Notes under the pieces: generated by a model | What the model was told of the DNA's origin: nothing | The model's database searches: none | Seen by the model: the letters and a program-made list of their open reading frames with translations, nothing else | Shown here: positions 45,736 to 57,368 of the stretch, one piece after another | Numbering within the stretch: position 1 is the first letter of the stretch | Layout of the letters: each line of letters begins with the position of its first letter | Translations under genes and position numbers: made by a program | NCBI RefSeq assembly: GCF_032823475.1 | Contig: NZ_CP127915.1 | Location: 2,728,001-2,792,000 of the forward strand | Source: Acinetobacter sp. SAAs474 | Lineage (GTDB): Bacteria; Pseudomonadota; Gammaproteobacteria; Pseudomonadales; Moraxellaceae | Direction of reading: 5' to 3' | DNA: 64,000 nt

Positions 45736-46827
45736 ATGGGTTTTAATTGTGGTATTGTTGGTCTGCCTAATGTCGGTAAATCTACGCTTTTTAATGCATT
45801 AACAAAAGCTGCTATTGCTGCAGAAAATTTCCCATTTTGTACCATTGAGCCCAATACCGGTATTGTACCAGTACCAGACTTACGTTTAGATAAACTTGCT
45901 GAAATTGTGCAACCACAGCGCGTAATACCAACGACCATGGAGTTTGTTGATATCGCAGGTTTAGTCGCTGGTGCATCAAAAGGTGAAGGTTTAGGCAATC
46001 AGTTCTTGGCTAATATTCGTGAAACTGATGCTATTGCACATGTGGTCCGTTGCTTTGAAGATGAAAATGTCATTCATGTGAATGGGAAAATTGATCCTCT
46101 AGATGATATTGCAACCATTAATACTGAACTCGCTCTTGCCGATCTAGAAACCGTCAATAAAGCGATCATTCGTTTGGCTAAATCTGCCAAAAGTGGTGAT
46201 AAAGAAGCGATTGCAACCAAAGCAGTTTTAGAAAAAATCTTGCCATTATTGGATGAAGGAAAACCTGCTCGCGCAGCAGATTTAGATGATGATGAACGTA
46301 AATTGGTGCGTGGTTTTGGTTTACTCACTCTAAAACCAACCATGTATATTGCCAATGTTGCTGAAGATGGTTTTGAAAGTAATCCTCACTTAGATGCAGT
46401 ACGTCAGTTGGCTGCAGAAGAAAATGCCATCGTCGTGCCATTATGTAATCAAATTGAAGCTGAAATTTCATTATTAGAAGATGAAGATCGTGCTGAATTT
46501 TTAGATGCATTAGGAATGAGTGAACCTGGTCTTAACGTGGTCATTCGCGCAGGTTATGGCCTACTCGGCTTACAAACCTACTTTACTGCAGGTGTACAAG
46601 AAGTTCGTGCATGGACGGTTAAAATAGGAGCAACAGCACCACAAGCAGCCGGTGTGATCCATACCGATTTTGAAAAAGGCTTTATTCGTGCCGAATGTAT
46701 TGCATATGAAGACTTTATTCAATATAACGGTGAAGCAGGTGCAAAAGAAGCAGGTAAATGGCGTTTAGAAGGTAAAACCTATATCGTACAAGATGGTGAT
46801 GTTTTACACTTCCGCTTTAATGTATAA
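45736..46827 (+). CDS. ychF: Ribosome-associated ATPase YchF (OLA1 family)
   Basis: The 363-aa protein starts [20 protein letters not shown], with Walker [29 protein letters not shown], and the C-terminal TGS-type domain ending [10 protein letters not shown]. It prefers ATP over GTP and binds ribosomes; it is linked to stress responses. The ATG at 45736 is chosen over an upstream GTG because the family starts at MGF. Confidence 0.95.
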   Translation: MGFNCGIVGLPNVGKSTLFNALTKAAIAAENFPFCTIEPNTGIVPVPDLRLDKLAEIVQPQRVIPTTMEFVDIAGLVAGASKGEGLGNQFLANIRETDAIAHVVRCFEDENVIHVNGKIDPLDDIATINTELALADLETVNKAIIRLAKSAKSGDKEAIATKAVLEKILPLLDEGKPARAADLDDDERKLVRGFGLLTLKPTMYIANVAEDGFESNPHLDAVRQLAAEENAIVVPLCNQIEAEISLLEDEDRAEFLDALGMSEPGLNVVIRAGYGLLGLQTYFTAGVQEVRAWTVKIGATAPQAAGVIHTDFEKGFIRAECIAYEDFIQYNGEAGAKEAGKWRLEGKTYIVQDGDVLHFRFNV

Positions 46828-46841
46828 GCACTTGTCTACAT

Positions 46842-46870
46842 AAAAAAGCGCCAGTATTGGCGCTTTTTTA
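46842..46870. terminator. Bidirectional terminator between ychF and the Mpo1-like gene
   Basis: AAAAAAGCGCCA-GTAT-TGGCGCTTTTTT is a 12-bp stem with a T-run on both strands, serving the two convergent genes. Confidence 0.92.
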
Positions 46871-46880
46871 GGCTGTAAAT

Positions 46881-47420
46881 TTATTGATGATCATCACCAA
46901 TGATAGAATGATCCATACGCGCTCTCAATTGTTTCGCCTGTGATAAAACTTGCTGTTGCAATGATTTTCTTAAACCAAGTAAAAAAAACAACTCTGCCAC
47001 AACAAATAAAGGGCCAATCAATAACCCTATCAAATCATCCATAAATGCCGGCTTTTTCTTCTCGTAAAAATGCCCTAAAAATTGTAAGATCCAACCGACA
47101 ATAAACAGCAATATGCTGATGAATAACCAATCAGTTAAAGCCATATGACTGACCATCAAGGCATAAGGATAAATCAAGATAAAAATAACGGCGATTACCA
47201 ATGCAAATATCCCATCTAAACAAAGATAATAAATGACCGCCAATATCATTAGCAGTGCTGCCAGCGTCATACTGATATTAAAAAGTTGCCATTCAGCTCG
47301 TGCTGTCAAACACAATAAAGCAAATACAATCATCGGAATACCCAAAAGATGTGTCATCACATTTTTAGGTTCTAAATGATAAGCGGCATATTGACTCAAT
47401 AATCGTGCTATTCGCGTCAT
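46881..47420 (-). CDS. Mpo1-like (DUF962) membrane protein
   Basis: The 179-aa protein has four to five hydrophobic segments, with the family histidine motif YHLEPKNVMTHLLGIP near the N-terminus and QFLGHFYEKKKPAFMDD later. Yeast Mpo1 is an iron-dependent dioxygenase of 2-hydroxy fatty acids, and the histidines are conserved here. The ATG at 47420 follows GAGG by 8 bases; the longer frame would start on the ribosome site. Confidence 0.82.
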   Translation of the reverse strand: MTRIARLLSQYAAYHLEPKNVMTHLLGIPMIVFALLCLTARAEWQLFNISMTLAALLMILAVIYYLCLDGIFALVIAVIFILIYPYALMVSHMALTDWLFISILLFIVGWILQFLGHFYEKKKPAFMDDLIGLLIGPLFVVAELFFLLGLRKSLQQQVLSQAKQLRARMDHSIIGDDHQ

Positions 47421-47651
47421 GCGTTTATACCTCATCCGTGGTATTTTATGGTTATGTCATAATCATAAAGTGACAGACACTATCCGTCGATCATTCTTTT
47501 GGCATGATTGATGAATCATCAGTCATCTATTCTTCTGACGATGACTAACCAGTATCATGACCCACTCAATCATCATAAAATGAATAAAAAATCAGCATCT
47601 GCTAAAGCATTCTATCTAGATCTTTTGCATGATATACCAGCTACGCTTTCA

Positions 47652-47810
47652 CTAAGATTTTAATTGACATACATTGACATCATCAAAACCATTACTACAC
47701 GGTGCAACTTCTTGATTTTGAACAAAACTAACTGTAGGCGGACTGAATTGAGAGATCTGCTGACATGCAGCAAGGAAAACAAAAATAGTTAAAAATAATA
47801 CTTTTTTCAT
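47652..47810 (-). CDS. Small lipoprotein, 52 aa
   Basis: The frame MKKVLFLTIFVFLAACQQIS ends with VCQLKS and a TAG. LAAC at residues 13-16 is a lipobox, so the mature protein would be about 37 residues with two further cysteines (CSNGFDDVNVC) that might form a disulfide. The ribosome site is weak. No family is recognised. Confidence 0.55.
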   Translation of the reverse strand: MKKVLFLTIFVFLAACQQISQFSPPTVSFVQNQEVAPCSNGFDDVNVCQLKS

Positions 47811-48012
47811 CTTAATAAACCATATTAAACAGTAAATAATATACTTAAAAACACTTTAATATTGATTATTTTATTCCAAATTATCAAATAAAGATAATAA
47901 ATAACAATTATAAAATTATATATTTTTTATATAAAAAAATTATGTCTATCATACCAAAACAGTGCCATATCATGCACTGTTTAGTCTCAAATTATATGTA
48001 TTACTTTATCAG

Positions 48013-48489
48013 CTATACACCATTCTTTTTCGGATCTGTATTGCCCAACTGAGGATGATCAATTGCATTTTTACATTGTGCTTTATCACGCTCATAATCA
48101 GCTTGTTTTTGTACTACATCACCCGCTTCTGCCACAGTTTGCCTTGCCCAAATATCCAAGCTCTGTAATGCTTTACGGCATAGCGCATATTTACCTTCTG
48201 TAACCGAATCGGTCATTTTAACTTCAATACGCCAATCAGTGGTTAATTTTCGCACTGGCTTTCTTACCTGATCTTCGATTAAATCCACCTTTTGCTGATA
48301 AACCAATGGATCAACATCATTAATAAGCGTCCATGCTGCTTGTGCATAACTGGTTGCATCATTGGTTAACTTCGGTGCTGGCTGAATCACCACTTTTTCA
48401 TCCGCCTCCTGATGATCACAGGCTTGTAAAAATAATCCCATCATCACCCAAGAACTCGCCATAAATGCAGCTTTTATAAACTTCAACAT
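48013..48489 (-). CDS. Hypothetical lipoprotein
   Basis: The 158-aa protein begins MLKFIKAAFMASSWVMMGLF with lipobox LQAC, then a charged helical domain with a Cys pair (YALCRKALQ and KAQCKNA). The ATG at 48489 gives a proper lipoprotein signal; the frame is open 54 bases further upstream. No family is recognised beyond 'lipoprotein'. Confidence 0.72.
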   Translation of the reverse strand: MLKFIKAAFMASSWVMMGLFLQACDHQEADEKVVIQPAPKLTNDATSYAQAAWTLINDVDPLVYQQKVDLIEDQVRKPVRKLTTDWRIEVKMTDSVTEGKYALCRKALQSLDIWARQTVAEAGDVVQKQADYERDKAQCKNAIDHPQLGNTDPKKNGV

Positions 48490-48591
48490 TTCATGATCAA
48501 CTGTCAAAACATTCAGGCAATATGCTAGTAAATTCGGGTACAATACTCAATCTTCATTTTAACATTTGTTCAAATACTCCTAGGAAGCAAC

Positions 48592-49350
48592 GTGTCGCAG
48601 CACCACACCACAAAAACCCAATCCGTGGGTTTTTGGCAAGGCGCAAAAGATAGCCAAGCCATTATTTTCACCTATCTTCCAGTCTCATTTGCGTTTGGTG
48701 TCTCTGCCACACAATTTGGCTTTACTGCCTGGGAAGCATTATTCCTCTCTTGCTCGATGTATGCAGGTGCCAGCCAGTTTCTGGTTGTGGCATTATTAGG
48801 CAGTGGTACATCGATCTGGATGACCGCACTGACCGTGATCGCTCTCGATATTCGTCATTTACTCTATGGACCCACCTTATACAATTTAATTCCCGGAAAA
48901 TTAAATTTAAAGAAAACAGCACTATGGTCTTGGGGATTGACGGATGAAGTATTTGCTTCAGGGATGATTAAACTATCACAACGTCGTCAAGAATGGTCTG
49001 AATCATGGATGTTAGGATTAAGTTTATGTAGCTGGATGTCTTGGGCACTAGGTTCATTACTTGGAGGATTATTTGCAGATCAAGTCAGTAACCTCCCTGC
49101 ATTCCTACAAGCTGCCTTAGACTTTTTACTACCTGCTCTGTTTTTAAGTTTCTTACTTGCAGCCTTTCATAAAAAATATAGCTTTATTGTTGCTGTCACC
49201 ATTATTGTGTCTGCGATTGCCTGTTATTTGATTGATTTGTCTGCTGCAATTTTTATTGGGATTTCATCGGGCATTATTGCTGGTTTATTTAAACATTATG
49301 TCCTTAAACAGCACGATGAAGACATGATCCGAGGTCATCATGAATCTTGA
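48592..49350 (+). CDS. azlC: AzlC family branched-chain amino-acid exporter, large subunit
   Basis: The 252-aa membrane protein has AzlC hallmarks PVSFAFGVSATQFGFTAWEA, MYAGASQFLVVALL and ALDIRHLLYGPTL. With AzlD it exports branched-chain amino acids and their analogues. It starts with GTG behind AGGA and overlaps azlD by 11 bases. Confidence 0.92.
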   Translation: MSQHHTTKTQSVGFWQGAKDSQAIIFTYLPVSFAFGVSATQFGFTAWEALFLSCSMYAGASQFLVVALLGSGTSIWMTALTVIALDIRHLLYGPTLYNLIPGKLNLKKTALWSWGLTDEVFASGMIKLSQRRQEWSESWMLGLSLCSWMSWALGSLLGGLFADQVSNLPAFLQAALDFLLPALFLSFLLAAFHKKYSFIVAVTIIVSAIACYLIDLSAAIFIGISSGIIAGLFKHYVLKQHDEDMIRGHHES

Positions 49351-49684
49351 AATTATCTTAGTCGGTTTAATTGTTGGTCTTGCTAACTTTGCTTCGCGTT
49401 TTGGACCATTTTATATTATTGAAAAATTTAAACAAAACTCTCCACAACGTGGCGCACTTTGGTTAAGAATTGCTTTAGGGTCAATTGGAATTTCAGCGAT
49501 TAGCTCCATGTTAGTTGTTGCAACACTGCCTCCGCTATTAACAACCCCCAATAAAAGTGTTGCGATGCTGGCTGGCTTTGTAGTATTGGCCGTGCTGTAT
49601 TTCAAATTTAAAAAGATTGTGCTGGCCACACTGATCGCTGCATTAACATATGGCTTGGTTTATACCTATATTCCCTTCAGTTAA
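49340..49684 (+). CDS. azlD: AzlD family branched-chain amino-acid exporter, small subunit
   Basis: The 114-aa protein has four hydrophobic segments and the AzlD start region VGLANFASRFGPFYI. It pairs with AzlC encoded directly upstream with overlapping frames. Confidence 0.9.
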   Translation: MNLEIILVGLIVGLANFASRFGPFYIIEKFKQNSPQRGALWLRIALGSIGISAISSMLVVATLPPLLTTPNKSVAMLAGFVVLAVLYFKFKKIVLATLIAALTYGLVYTYIPFS

Positions 49685-49827
49685 CCAATCCTGATCATCA
49701 CCATGCCAATATTACTGGAATCAAAAAAACTGTTAAAATATATCACTTATTTGTGTAAATGAAGACTTAACACACTATCCAGTTCTGCTATGCTAAAAGC
49801 CGATTAAATCAAGCATGGATGATTTAC

Positions 49828-51033
49828 ATGAGCGTAACTATTGGTACCCCACTACAATCTTCTGCAGTTAAAGTTTTACTTTTAGGTGCAGGTGAATTGG
49901 GTAAAGAAGTGGTCATTTCTTTACAACGATTAGGGGTAGAAGTACATGTAGCAGACCGTTATGATCATGCACCTGCTATGCAAGTGGCACATTATTCATA
50001 TACGTTAAATATGGCAGATGCCACAGCACTCAGAACACTGATTGAACAGATTCAGCCTCAGCTGATTGTGCCTGAAATTGAAGCGATTGCGACAGAGGTA
50101 TTACTGGATATCGAGGCAGAAAATATTGCCACCATTATTCCCTCTGCCCGTGCAGTCAACTTAACCATGAATCGTGAAGGCATCCGTCGCCTTGCTGCGG
50201 AAGAACTAGGGCTACCAACTTCAGCTTATCGTTTTGCCAACTCTCTCGCCTCTTTCCGTGCTGCATGTGACGATATTGGTTATCCAAATTTTGTAAAACC
50301 AGTCATGTCATCATCAGGAAAAGGGCAATCACGTGTCAAAAGCTTTGCCGAAGTCGATGCCGCTTGGCAATATGCGCAAACAGGTGGTCGAGTCAATCAG
50401 GGCACAGTGATCGTTGAATCTCAAATTGATTTTGATTTTGAAATCACCCTATTAACGGTACGTGCACGTCATGCAATCACTGGAGAAATTCAAACAGCCT
50501 ATTGTGATCCAATTGGTCATCGCCAAGAAGCGGGTGACTATGTAGAAAGCTGGCAACCACAAATCATGACAGCGACTGCTTTAGCTGAGGCCAAGCGAAT
50601 TGCACATAAAGTCACCGCAGCTTTAGGTGGATGCGGCATTTTTGGTGTAGAACTGTTTGTCAAAGGCGATAAAGTATGGTTTAGTGAAGTGTCACCTCGC
50701 CCACATGATACCGGCCTCGTGACACTTGCTTCTCAGTTCCAAAGTGAGTTTGAATTACACGCGAGAGCCATTTTAGGCTTACCGATTAATACCGAACGTC
50801 ATAGCACTGCAGCCAGTGCAGTTATTTATGCCGGTATTGATGATCAAAACCTATCATTCTCAGCGTTAAATCTTGCTTTAGAACATCCAAATACAGATTT
50901 ACGCCTATTTGGAAAGCCACAAGGTTTTGAACGTCGTCGTATGGGAGTTGTCACTGCTCGTGCAGAAACCACAGAACAAGCACGTGAATTAGCACGCAAC
51001 GCTGCCAGTTTAGTCAAAGTTCAACAAAATTAA
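49828..51033 (+). CDS. purT: Formate-dependent phosphoribosylglycinamide formyltransferase (PurT)
   Basis: The 401-aa ATP-grasp enzyme makes formyl-GAR from GAR, formate and ATP in purine synthesis. It has [20 protein letters not shown], the ATP-grasp region [14 protein letters not shown], and [16 protein letters not shown]. The ATG at 49828 ([10 protein letters not shown]) is the usual family start. It lies just before glnD. Confidence 0.95.
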   Translation: MSVTIGTPLQSSAVKVLLLGAGELGKEVVISLQRLGVEVHVADRYDHAPAMQVAHYSYTLNMADATALRTLIEQIQPQLIVPEIEAIATEVLLDIEAENIATIIPSARAVNLTMNREGIRRLAAEELGLPTSAYRFANSLASFRAACDDIGYPNFVKPVMSSSGKGQSRVKSFAEVDAAWQYAQTGGRVNQGTVIVESQIDFDFEITLLTVRARHAITGEIQTAYCDPIGHRQEAGDYVESWQPQIMTATALAEAKRIAHKVTAALGGCGIFGVELFVKGDKVWFSEVSPRPHDTGLVTLASQFQSEFELHARAILGLPINTERHSTAASAVIYAGIDDQNLSFSALNLALEHPNTDLRLFGKPQGFERRRMGVVTARAETTEQARELARNAASLVKVQQN

Positions 51034-51064
51034 TTTGATCACATCATTTTACGGGTAGTTATTC

Positions 51065-53731
51065 ATGATCAATACGCCTTCATTATTGAATTACGCAGAA
51101 AATAACCATGATATTCAAGCCATTAATGCATGGCGATCAGATATCGAAGATCAACTTCAAGCGTATTTCGATCAGGGCGTATCGATTCGTGAAATTATTC
51201 TCACCCGCTCCAGCATCATTGATGAAGCGCTTGAGTTTATTTGGCAACATTCGGGACTCGATCAAACCAATTTAAGTCTTTTTGCTGTTGGTGGCTATGG
51301 ACGTCGAGAAATGCTGCCCTACTCTGATGTTGATTTATTGATTTTATCGGATCATGAAATTACACCACAAGAGGAACAACTGATTTCAACCTTTATCTCC
51401 TCATTGTGGGATGTTGGTAATTTTAAACCAGGAATCAGTGTACGCAGTATTCAAGACTGTATTCATCAAGCGACCAATGACTTAACTGTTGCGACATCAC
51501 TGATTGAAGCACGCCTAATTACGGGTAACCGTCAACTGGCTAAATGGCCTCGACAAATTGTTTCCCAAACTTGGACAGATAAGACATTTTTTGATGCCAA
51601 AATGGAAGAGCAAACCAAACGTCATCATCAACATAATAATACTGAAAGTAATTTAGAGCCCGATATTAAAAACGCACCGGGCGGTATTCGTGATATCAAT
51701 CAAATTGGTTGGATTGCTAAACGGCATTTCCGTGTCAACCGTATTTATGACTTAGTCCATCTGGGTTTTATTTCAGAATTTGAATTGAGCGTACTTGAAG
51801 AAGCAGAAAGTTTCCTGTGGGAAATTCGTCATTATTTACATCGCTTAACCAAGCGCGATGAAAATCGTTTACTGTTTGATTACCAGCGCGATATTGCAGC
51901 ACATTTTGGTTACACTCGCCAAGAAAATCAATCGCCAAACTATCCAATTGAACAGTTTATGAAGCGTTATTATCGTACGGCTCAACAAGTTTCCACCCTC
52001 AATGAAATGTTGCTGGCCTATTTTAATGAGTCTGTCATCACACCACGATTACCCAACTATGAACGCCATATTGAAGAAATCAACAGCAACTTCAAACTGG
52101 TCGATGGCAAATTAGCAGTACAACACCATAAAGTATTTGCAGAAAATCCAAGTGCAATCCTTGAAATTTTCTATTTATTTGCCAATCGTCCAGAAATCAT
52201 TGGGATTCGGGCCAGAACATTACGTTTATTAACACTTGCCGCAAAACGTATTGATCAAGATTTCAGAAACAATCCTGTCAACCAAGCCCTGTTCATGCAA
52301 ATCATTCGATCACCGCAACGACTCTATGATACATTGGTGACGATGAAACGCTATGGTGTATTAGGCAATTATATTCCTGCTTTTGGTCAAATTATGGGGC
52401 TGATGCAATATGATTTATTCCATATTTATACTGTAGATGCACATACACTATTGTTAATTCGCAACTTAAATCGCTTTAAAGAACCTGAGTTTGCTAAAGA
52501 CTTCCCTGTTGTAAGCTCTGTATTCCAACGTCTTGCCCGTCGCGATATTGTTTATTTAGCAGCAATTTTCCACGATATTGCCAAAGGTCGTGGAGGTGAT
52601 CATAGTGAACTCGGTGCCTCTGATGCCATAGAATTCTGTCGGAAACATGGTTTTACCGAACGTGAATGCAACCTCGTGGCATGGCTGGTACAAAACCATT
52701 TGCAAATGTCTGTGACTGCACAGAAAAAAGATATTTCCGATCCAGATATTGTTAAGGATTGTGCAGAAAAGATGGGCGATATGGAGCATCTTGACTATCT
52801 TTATACTTTAACCGTTGCAGATATTAATGCCACCAATCCTACACTTTGGAATACTTGGCGCGCATCCTTGATGCGCCAACTGTATACCCATGCCCGTGAT
52901 ATTATCCGCTCAGGTTTAGGCCGGCCTGTGGATTATCAAATGCTGATTGAAGACACCAAATTTGCAGCCAGTGAAATGCTGGTTGATGAATTTTCTTTGG
53001 ATGAAGTCGAAAAAGTCTGGCAAGAACTAGGAGATGATTATTTCCTTAAAGAAACGGCCGATGAAATTGCATGGCATACTCGTGCCATATTAAAGCATGG
53101 CGATAATTCAGCACCGTTGGTCATGATGCGCGCGCAACGTAAATTTGCACAAGATGCCGTACAAATCTTTATTTATACCCAAGATCAACCCAACTTATTT
53201 GCCACCACGGTTGCTGTTTTAGATCGTATGAATCTAGATGTTCAGGATGCTCGGATTATTACCGCAGAAAAAGCATTTAGTTTAGATACCTATGTTGTAC
53301 TGGACCGCTTTGGCACCTTGGTCACCGATCCAGAACGCGAACAAACAGTCATTGATGCGCTGGTCAAGGCACTCAGTCAATCAGATCAATATCCTGGTTT
53401 AATGCAACGACGCATTCCACGACAATTACGCCATTTCGATATTGAAAATAAAGTTGAAATTAGCTTAAATGCAGCTCTCAAGCAGAATATGGTAGAAATT
53501 TCTACATTAGATCATCCAGGCTTACTGGCCAAAGTTGGTGGCTTGTTTATGATACAAGGCTTAGATATTCATTCTGCAAGAATTGCGACGCTTGGCGAAC
53601 GTGCAGAAGATATTTTCTATGTCACCAAAAAAGATGGCCTACCCATGAGCGATATAGAAGCAGATCGCTTTGCAAGCCAGCTTAAATCTGCCTTAGATGA
53701 AGCCTCCAATCAAGTCTGTAGCCAACATTAA
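51065..53731 (+). CDS. glnD: PII uridylyltransferase/uridylyl-removing enzyme (GlnD)
   Basis: The 888-aa nitrogen sensor has the nucleotidyltransferase site [17 protein letters not shown] (about residue 77), the HD hydrolase domain [17 protein letters not shown] (about residue 500), and two C-terminal ACT domains, including [20 protein letters not shown]. It adds UMP to PII when glutamine is low and removes it when high. Length is normal. The N-terminal region differs from enterics, as usual for Acinetobacter. Confidence 0.96.
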   Translation: MINTPSLLNYAENNHDIQAINAWRSDIEDQLQAYFDQGVSIREIILTRSSIIDEALEFIWQHSGLDQTNLSLFAVGGYGRREMLPYSDVDLLILSDHEITPQEEQLISTFISSLWDVGNFKPGISVRSIQDCIHQATNDLTVATSLIEARLITGNRQLAKWPRQIVSQTWTDKTFFDAKMEEQTKRHHQHNNTESNLEPDIKNAPGGIRDINQIGWIAKRHFRVNRIYDLVHLGFISEFELSVLEEAESFLWEIRHYLHRLTKRDENRLLFDYQRDIAAHFGYTRQENQSPNYPIEQFMKRYYRTAQQVSTLNEMLLAYFNESVITPRLPNYERHIEEINSNFKLVDGKLAVQHHKVFAENPSAILEIFYLFANRPEIIGIRARTLRLLTLAAKRIDQDFRNNPVNQALFMQIIRSPQRLYDTLVTMKRYGVLGNYIPAFGQIMGLMQYDLFHIYTVDAHTLLLIRNLNRFKEPEFAKDFPVVSSVFQRLARRDIVYLAAIFHDIAKGRGGDHSELGASDAIEFCRKHGFTERECNLVAWLVQNHLQMSVTAQKKDISDPDIVKDCAEKMGDMEHLDYLYTLTVADINATNPTLWNTWRASLMRQLYTHARDIIRSGLGRPVDYQMLIEDTKFAASEMLVDEFSLDEVEKVWQELGDDYFLKETADEIAWHTRAILKHGDNSAPLVMMRAQRKFAQDAVQIFIYTQDQPNLFATTVAVLDRMNLDVQDARIITAEKAFSLDTYVVLDRFGTLVTDPEREQTVIDALVKALSQSDQYPGLMQRRIPRQLRHFDIENKVEISLNAALKQNMVEISTLDHPGLLAKVGGLFMIQGLDIHSARIATLGERAEDIFYVTKKDGLPMSDIEADRFASQLKSALDEASNQVCSQH

Positions 53732-53756
53732 CTTTAATTGAGTGATATTTACGTCC

Positions 53757-54926
53757 ATGAATTCCAGTTTGTCTTTATTGCATCCTTATCCATTTGAAAA
53801 GCTGAATCAACTTTTCCAAAATGTAACACCTGCAAATTTACCCTTGATTCCATTGTCTATTGGTGAACCTAAACATCCAGCACCAGACTTTGTCAAACAA
53901 GCAATTATTGACAACTTTCAGCATCTTTCTACCTACCCTAACAGTAAAGGGCTAGTAGAACTACGTGAAAGCATTGCAAGCTGGCTCAGCACACGTTTTA
54001 AGCTCAAGCAAATTAGTGCAGAACAACAGATTTTACCCGTTTCTGGAACACGTGAAGCTATTTTTTCTTTTGTGCAAGCGTTGATTAAACGGGAAGATAC
54101 GCCTTATGTGGTGATGCCAAATCCATTTTATCAAATTTATGAAGGTGCAACATTACTTGCTGGTGGTCAGCCTTATTTCATCAATTGTACAGCAGACAAT
54201 GATTACCTCGGTGATTTTGATGCTGTACCTGCTGAAGTATGGGAAAAAACAGCTTTACTCTTTGTCTGTACACCAGGCAATCCGACTGGCGCAGTGCTCA
54301 GTAAAGAACAATTTAAGAAACTGATTGCATTATCAGATCAATACAATTTTGTGATTGCCTCAGATGAATGCTATTCGGAGCTTTGGTTTGATCAAGCACC
54401 CGTTGGGCTACTTGAAGTGTGTGCTGAACTAGGCCGCCATGATTATAAAAACTGTATTGTCTTTCACTCACTTTCCAAACGCTCCAATCTACCAGGCATG
54501 CGCTCTGGCTTTGTAGCAGGCGATGCTGCATTATTAAAACCTTATTTGCAATATCGTACCTATCATGGTGCAGCAATGCCTGTCCAACATCAATTGGCCT
54601 CCATTGCAGCATGGAATGATGAAGCGCATGTCGAAGAGAATCGTCGACTCTATCGTGCTAAATTTGAACTATTCCAAAATGAACTCGGACACTTATTAGC
54701 ATTAAAAAAACCTGATGCAGGTTTCTACTATTGGCTACAAGTCGACAATGATGAAGCCTTTGCCAGTATGCTCATGGAAAAAGCCCATATTAAAGTGCTA
54801 CCAGGCCGATATTTATCCCGAGACACCTTACATGGCAATCCAGGAGAAAATCATGTCCGCATGGCACTGGTTGCTGACATTGAACAATGTGAGCAAGTCA
54901 TTCAACGTTTAAAGAATATCCTGTAA
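53757..54926 (+). CDS. dapC: N-succinyldiaminopimelate aminotransferase (DapC)
   Basis: The 389-aa class I aminotransferase has the PLP-lysine site HSLSKRSNLPGMRSGF, TPGNPTGAVL and ASDECYSELWF. These match DapC of the succinylase branch of lysine and peptidoglycan-precursor synthesis, and the gene order glnD-dapC is common in related bacteria. The ATG at 53757 is preferred to an upstream GTG. Confidence 0.92.
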   Translation: MNSSLSLLHPYPFEKLNQLFQNVTPANLPLIPLSIGEPKHPAPDFVKQAIIDNFQHLSTYPNSKGLVELRESIASWLSTRFKLKQISAEQQILPVSGTREAIFSFVQALIKREDTPYVVMPNPFYQIYEGATLLAGGQPYFINCTADNDYLGDFDAVPAEVWEKTALLFVCTPGNPTGAVLSKEQFKKLIALSDQYNFVIASDECYSELWFDQAPVGLLEVCAELGRHDYKNCIVFHSLSKRSNLPGMRSGFVAGDAALLKPYLQYRTYHGAAMPVQHQLASIAAWNDEAHVEENRRLYRAKFELFQNELGHLLALKKPDAGFYYWLQVDNDEAFASMLMEKAHIKVLPGRYLSRDTLHGNPGENHVRMALVADIEQCEQVIQRLKNIL

Positions 54927-54940
54927 TTTCAATCGATAAA

Positions 54941-54970
54941 TTAAGGCGTTTCATCACGCCTTAATTTTAT
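54941..54970. terminator. Intrinsic terminator between dapC and the peroxidase gene
   Basis: TTAAGGCG-N8-CGCCTTAA is an 8-bp stem followed by TTTTAT. It lies between convergent genes. Confidence 0.75.
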
Positions 54971-54990
54971 AGCCTTTTTTATATCAATAT

Positions 54991-55476
54991 TTATTTCGCC
55001 GCTAATGCAGCCTCAATATCTGTCGCTAAGGCATCGGGTTTAGTAGTTGGTGCATAACGATGCAACACTTGTCCATCGCGCCCAATTAAAAACTTGGTAA
55101 AGTTCCATTTAATCCCATTACCCAACACACCTTTGCTATTATTGGTTAAATAACGAAAAATGGCATGTGCTTCAGATCCCTTTACATCCACTTTCGCAAA
55201 CATGGTAAAAGAAACACCGTAGTTCTTTTGACAGAAAGTCGCAATTTCTTCATTTGATCCCGGATCCTGCCCACCAAACTGGTTACATGGAAAACCTAGA
55301 ATTTCAAATCCTTGATCTTTATATTTTTCATAGAGCTTTTCAAGACCAGAAAACTGGGGCGTAAAACCACATTTACTTGCAGTATTCACAATCAATAATA
55401 CTTGGCCTTCATAATCCTGAAATGATTTAACACTTCCATCGAGTAACTCTGCTTCAAATTGATAAATTTTACTCAT
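54991..55476 (-). CDS. Glutathione peroxidase family (thiol peroxidase)
   Basis: The 161-aa enzyme has the peroxidatic Cys in [11 protein letters not shown] (about residue 36), [13 protein letters not shown] and WNFTKFLIG. It uses Cys rather than selenocysteine and probably relies on thioredoxin or glutathione to reduce peroxides. Its start overlaps the msrB stop by 4 bases (ATGA), so the two oxidative-repair genes form an operon. Confidence 0.93.
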   Translation of the reverse strand: MSKIYQFEAELLDGSVKSFQDYEGQVLLIVNTASKCGFTPQFSGLEKLYEKYKDQGFEILGFPCNQFGGQDPGSNEEIATFCQKNYGVSFTMFAKVDVKGSEAHAIFRYLTNNSKGVLGNGIKWNFTKFLIGRDGQVLHRYAPTTKPDALATDIEAALAAK

Positions 55477-55892
55477 GGATAAGTTTCCTCATCACTCTTT
55501 TTCTGTGTTTTTAAATCCAATGACGCAGAATTAATACAATAACGTAAACCCGTTGGCTCCGGACCATCTGGAAAGACATGGCCGAGATGTGCATCACAAT
55601 GATGACAAACCACTTCTGTCCGCTCCATGCCATGTGACAAGTCTTGATGTTCTTCTACCACACCAGAATTTAATGGCTTATAAAAACTTGGCCAGCCACA
55701 ACCACTGTCATATTTGGTTTCGGATGAAAATAATTCTGCACCACAACAACGGCAATAATAGGTCCCTTGCTGCTGCGTATTCCAATATTTTCCAGTAAAT
55801 GGTGGCTCAGTTCCCTTTTGGCGTGTAATACGAAATTCCTCTGGTGATAACTCTCTTTGCCATTCTCTGTCTGTTTTATTGAGTTTTCCCAT
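55473..55892 (-). CDS. msrB: Peptide methionine-(R)-S-oxide reductase MsrB
   Basis: The 139-aa enzyme has zinc CxxC pairs (CRCC and CHHC), [15 protein letters not shown], and the catalytic Cys in [10 protein letters not shown]. It repairs oxidised methionine. The second ATG is preferred because GGAG lies 7 bases upstream of it. Confidence 0.95.
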   Translation of the reverse strand: MGKLNKTDREWQRELSPEEFRITRQKGTEPPFTGKYWNTQQQGTYYCRCCGAELFSSETKYDSGCGWPSFYKPLNSGVVEEHQDLSHGMERTEVVCHHCDAHLGHVFPDGPEPTGLRYCINSASLDLKTQKKSDEETYP

Positions 55893-56044
55893 CATTAAAC
55901 TCCTTTAAATCTTTAACATTCAATGTCATGCTTTGTACTCTCATATTTACGCTAGTACATACAAAATATCTAGCAAAATTTCAGCATAGATTGTGATATT
56001 TCAGTAATCTATTGGTCATCACTTCATTTTAATTGGATCGAATC

Positions 56045-57280
56045 ATGTCCGTTATAGGTAACACTACAAAACGCGAAATTAAAAAATCATCTAAACTCGA
56101 GCATGTATGCTACGACATTCGCGGACCTGTGTTACGAGCGGCCAATGAGATGGAAGAAGCCGGTCATAAAATTATTAAGCTCAACATTGGTAATCCGGCC
56201 CCCTTCGGTTTTGAGGCACCTCAAGAAATTATTAATGATATCGCGCTTAATCTGCCGAATGCTGTTGGTTATACCGACTCAAAAGGCATTTTCCCTGCGC
56301 GTAAGGCGATTTGTCAGTATTATCAACAAAAAGGTATTCTCAATATGCATGTCAATGATGTGTATATTGGTAATGGTGTCTCCGAACTGATTGTTATGGC
56401 AATGCAAGGTCTATTAGATGATGGCGATGAAATGCTTATCCCGATGCCAGACTATCCACTATGGACAGCCGCGGTTAATTTATCTGGTGGTACCGCTATT
56501 CATTATAAATGTGATGAAGAAAATAGCTGGTATCCAGATATTGCCGATATGGAAAGCAAAATCACTCCAAATACACGTGGTATTGTGATTATCAACCCCA
56601 ATAATCCAACAGGCTCTGTCTATCCTCGTCATGTTTTAGAACAAATTGTCGTACTAGCAAAAAAATATGATCTGATTTTATTTGCAGATGAAATTTATGA
56701 CAAAATCGTCTACGACGGTATTGAGCATGTTGCTGTAGCTGCATTAGCGGGTGACCACCTCTGTGTCTCCTTTAATGGGTTATCAAAAGCCTATCGTATT
56801 GCTGGCTATCGTTCTGGTTGGATGGCAATTACAGGCAATAAATCGCGTGCTGCAGATTATATTGAAGGCCTAGACATGCTTGCTTCAATGCGTCTATGTG
56901 CCAATCACCAAGCACAATATGCCATTCAAACCGCACTCGGTGGTTATCAGTCGATTAATGATTTGATTCGCCCAGGTGGTCGTTTATATGAGCAACGTAA
57001 TATTGCATGGCAAATGCTCAACGACATTCCTGGCGTAAGCTGTGTCAAGCCTGAAGGTGCAATGTACTGTTTTCCACGTCTAGATCCAAATATTTATCAT
57101 ATCGAAGATGATGAAAAACTCATGCTAGATTTTCTAAAAGCAGAAAAAGTATTATTGGTACAAGGCACTGGATTCAATTGGCCGACACCTGATCATTTCC
57201 GTGTGGTATTTTTACCAGCAGAAAATGAGTTACGCGAAGCACTAAAACGTTTAAGTCGTTTCTTGGCTAAAATGCGTTAA
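56045..57280 (+). CDS. alaA: Alanine-type aminotransferase (AlaA family)
   Basis: The 411-aa class I aminotransferase has NIGNPAPFGFEAP, IINPNNPTGSVY, the PLP lysine in SFNGLSKAYRIAGYRSGWM, and the C-terminal FRVVFLPAENEL. It should make alanine from pyruvate and glutamate. The gene is divergent from msrB. Confidence 0.92.
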   Translation: MSVIGNTTKREIKKSSKLEHVCYDIRGPVLRAANEMEEAGHKIIKLNIGNPAPFGFEAPQEIINDIALNLPNAVGYTDSKGIFPARKAICQYYQQKGILNMHVNDVYIGNGVSELIVMAMQGLLDDGDEMLIPMPDYPLWTAAVNLSGGTAIHYKCDEENSWYPDIADMESKITPNTRGIVIINPNNPTGSVYPRHVLEQIVVLAKKYDLILFADEIYDKIVYDGIEHVAVAALAGDHLCVSFNGLSKAYRIAGYRSGWMAITGNKSRAADYIEGLDMLASMRLCANHQAQYAIQTALGGYQSINDLIRPGGRLYEQRNIAWQMLNDIPGVSCVKPEGAMYCFPRLDPNIYHIEDDEKLMLDFLKAEKVLLVQGTGFNWPTPDHFRVVFLPAENELREALKRLSRFLAKMR

Positions 57281-57368
57281 TTGCTCCAATCGATGCCATT
57301 TAAGCATTGTTTTGCATCAACGACAAAACAATGCCATCACGATAATTATCCAAACATTTGTTAAATAC

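Noticed and set aside
54139-54324. Small frames inside dapC, glnD, ychF and other core genes
   Set aside because: They overlap conserved genes in other frames, without ribosome sites or recognisable domains.
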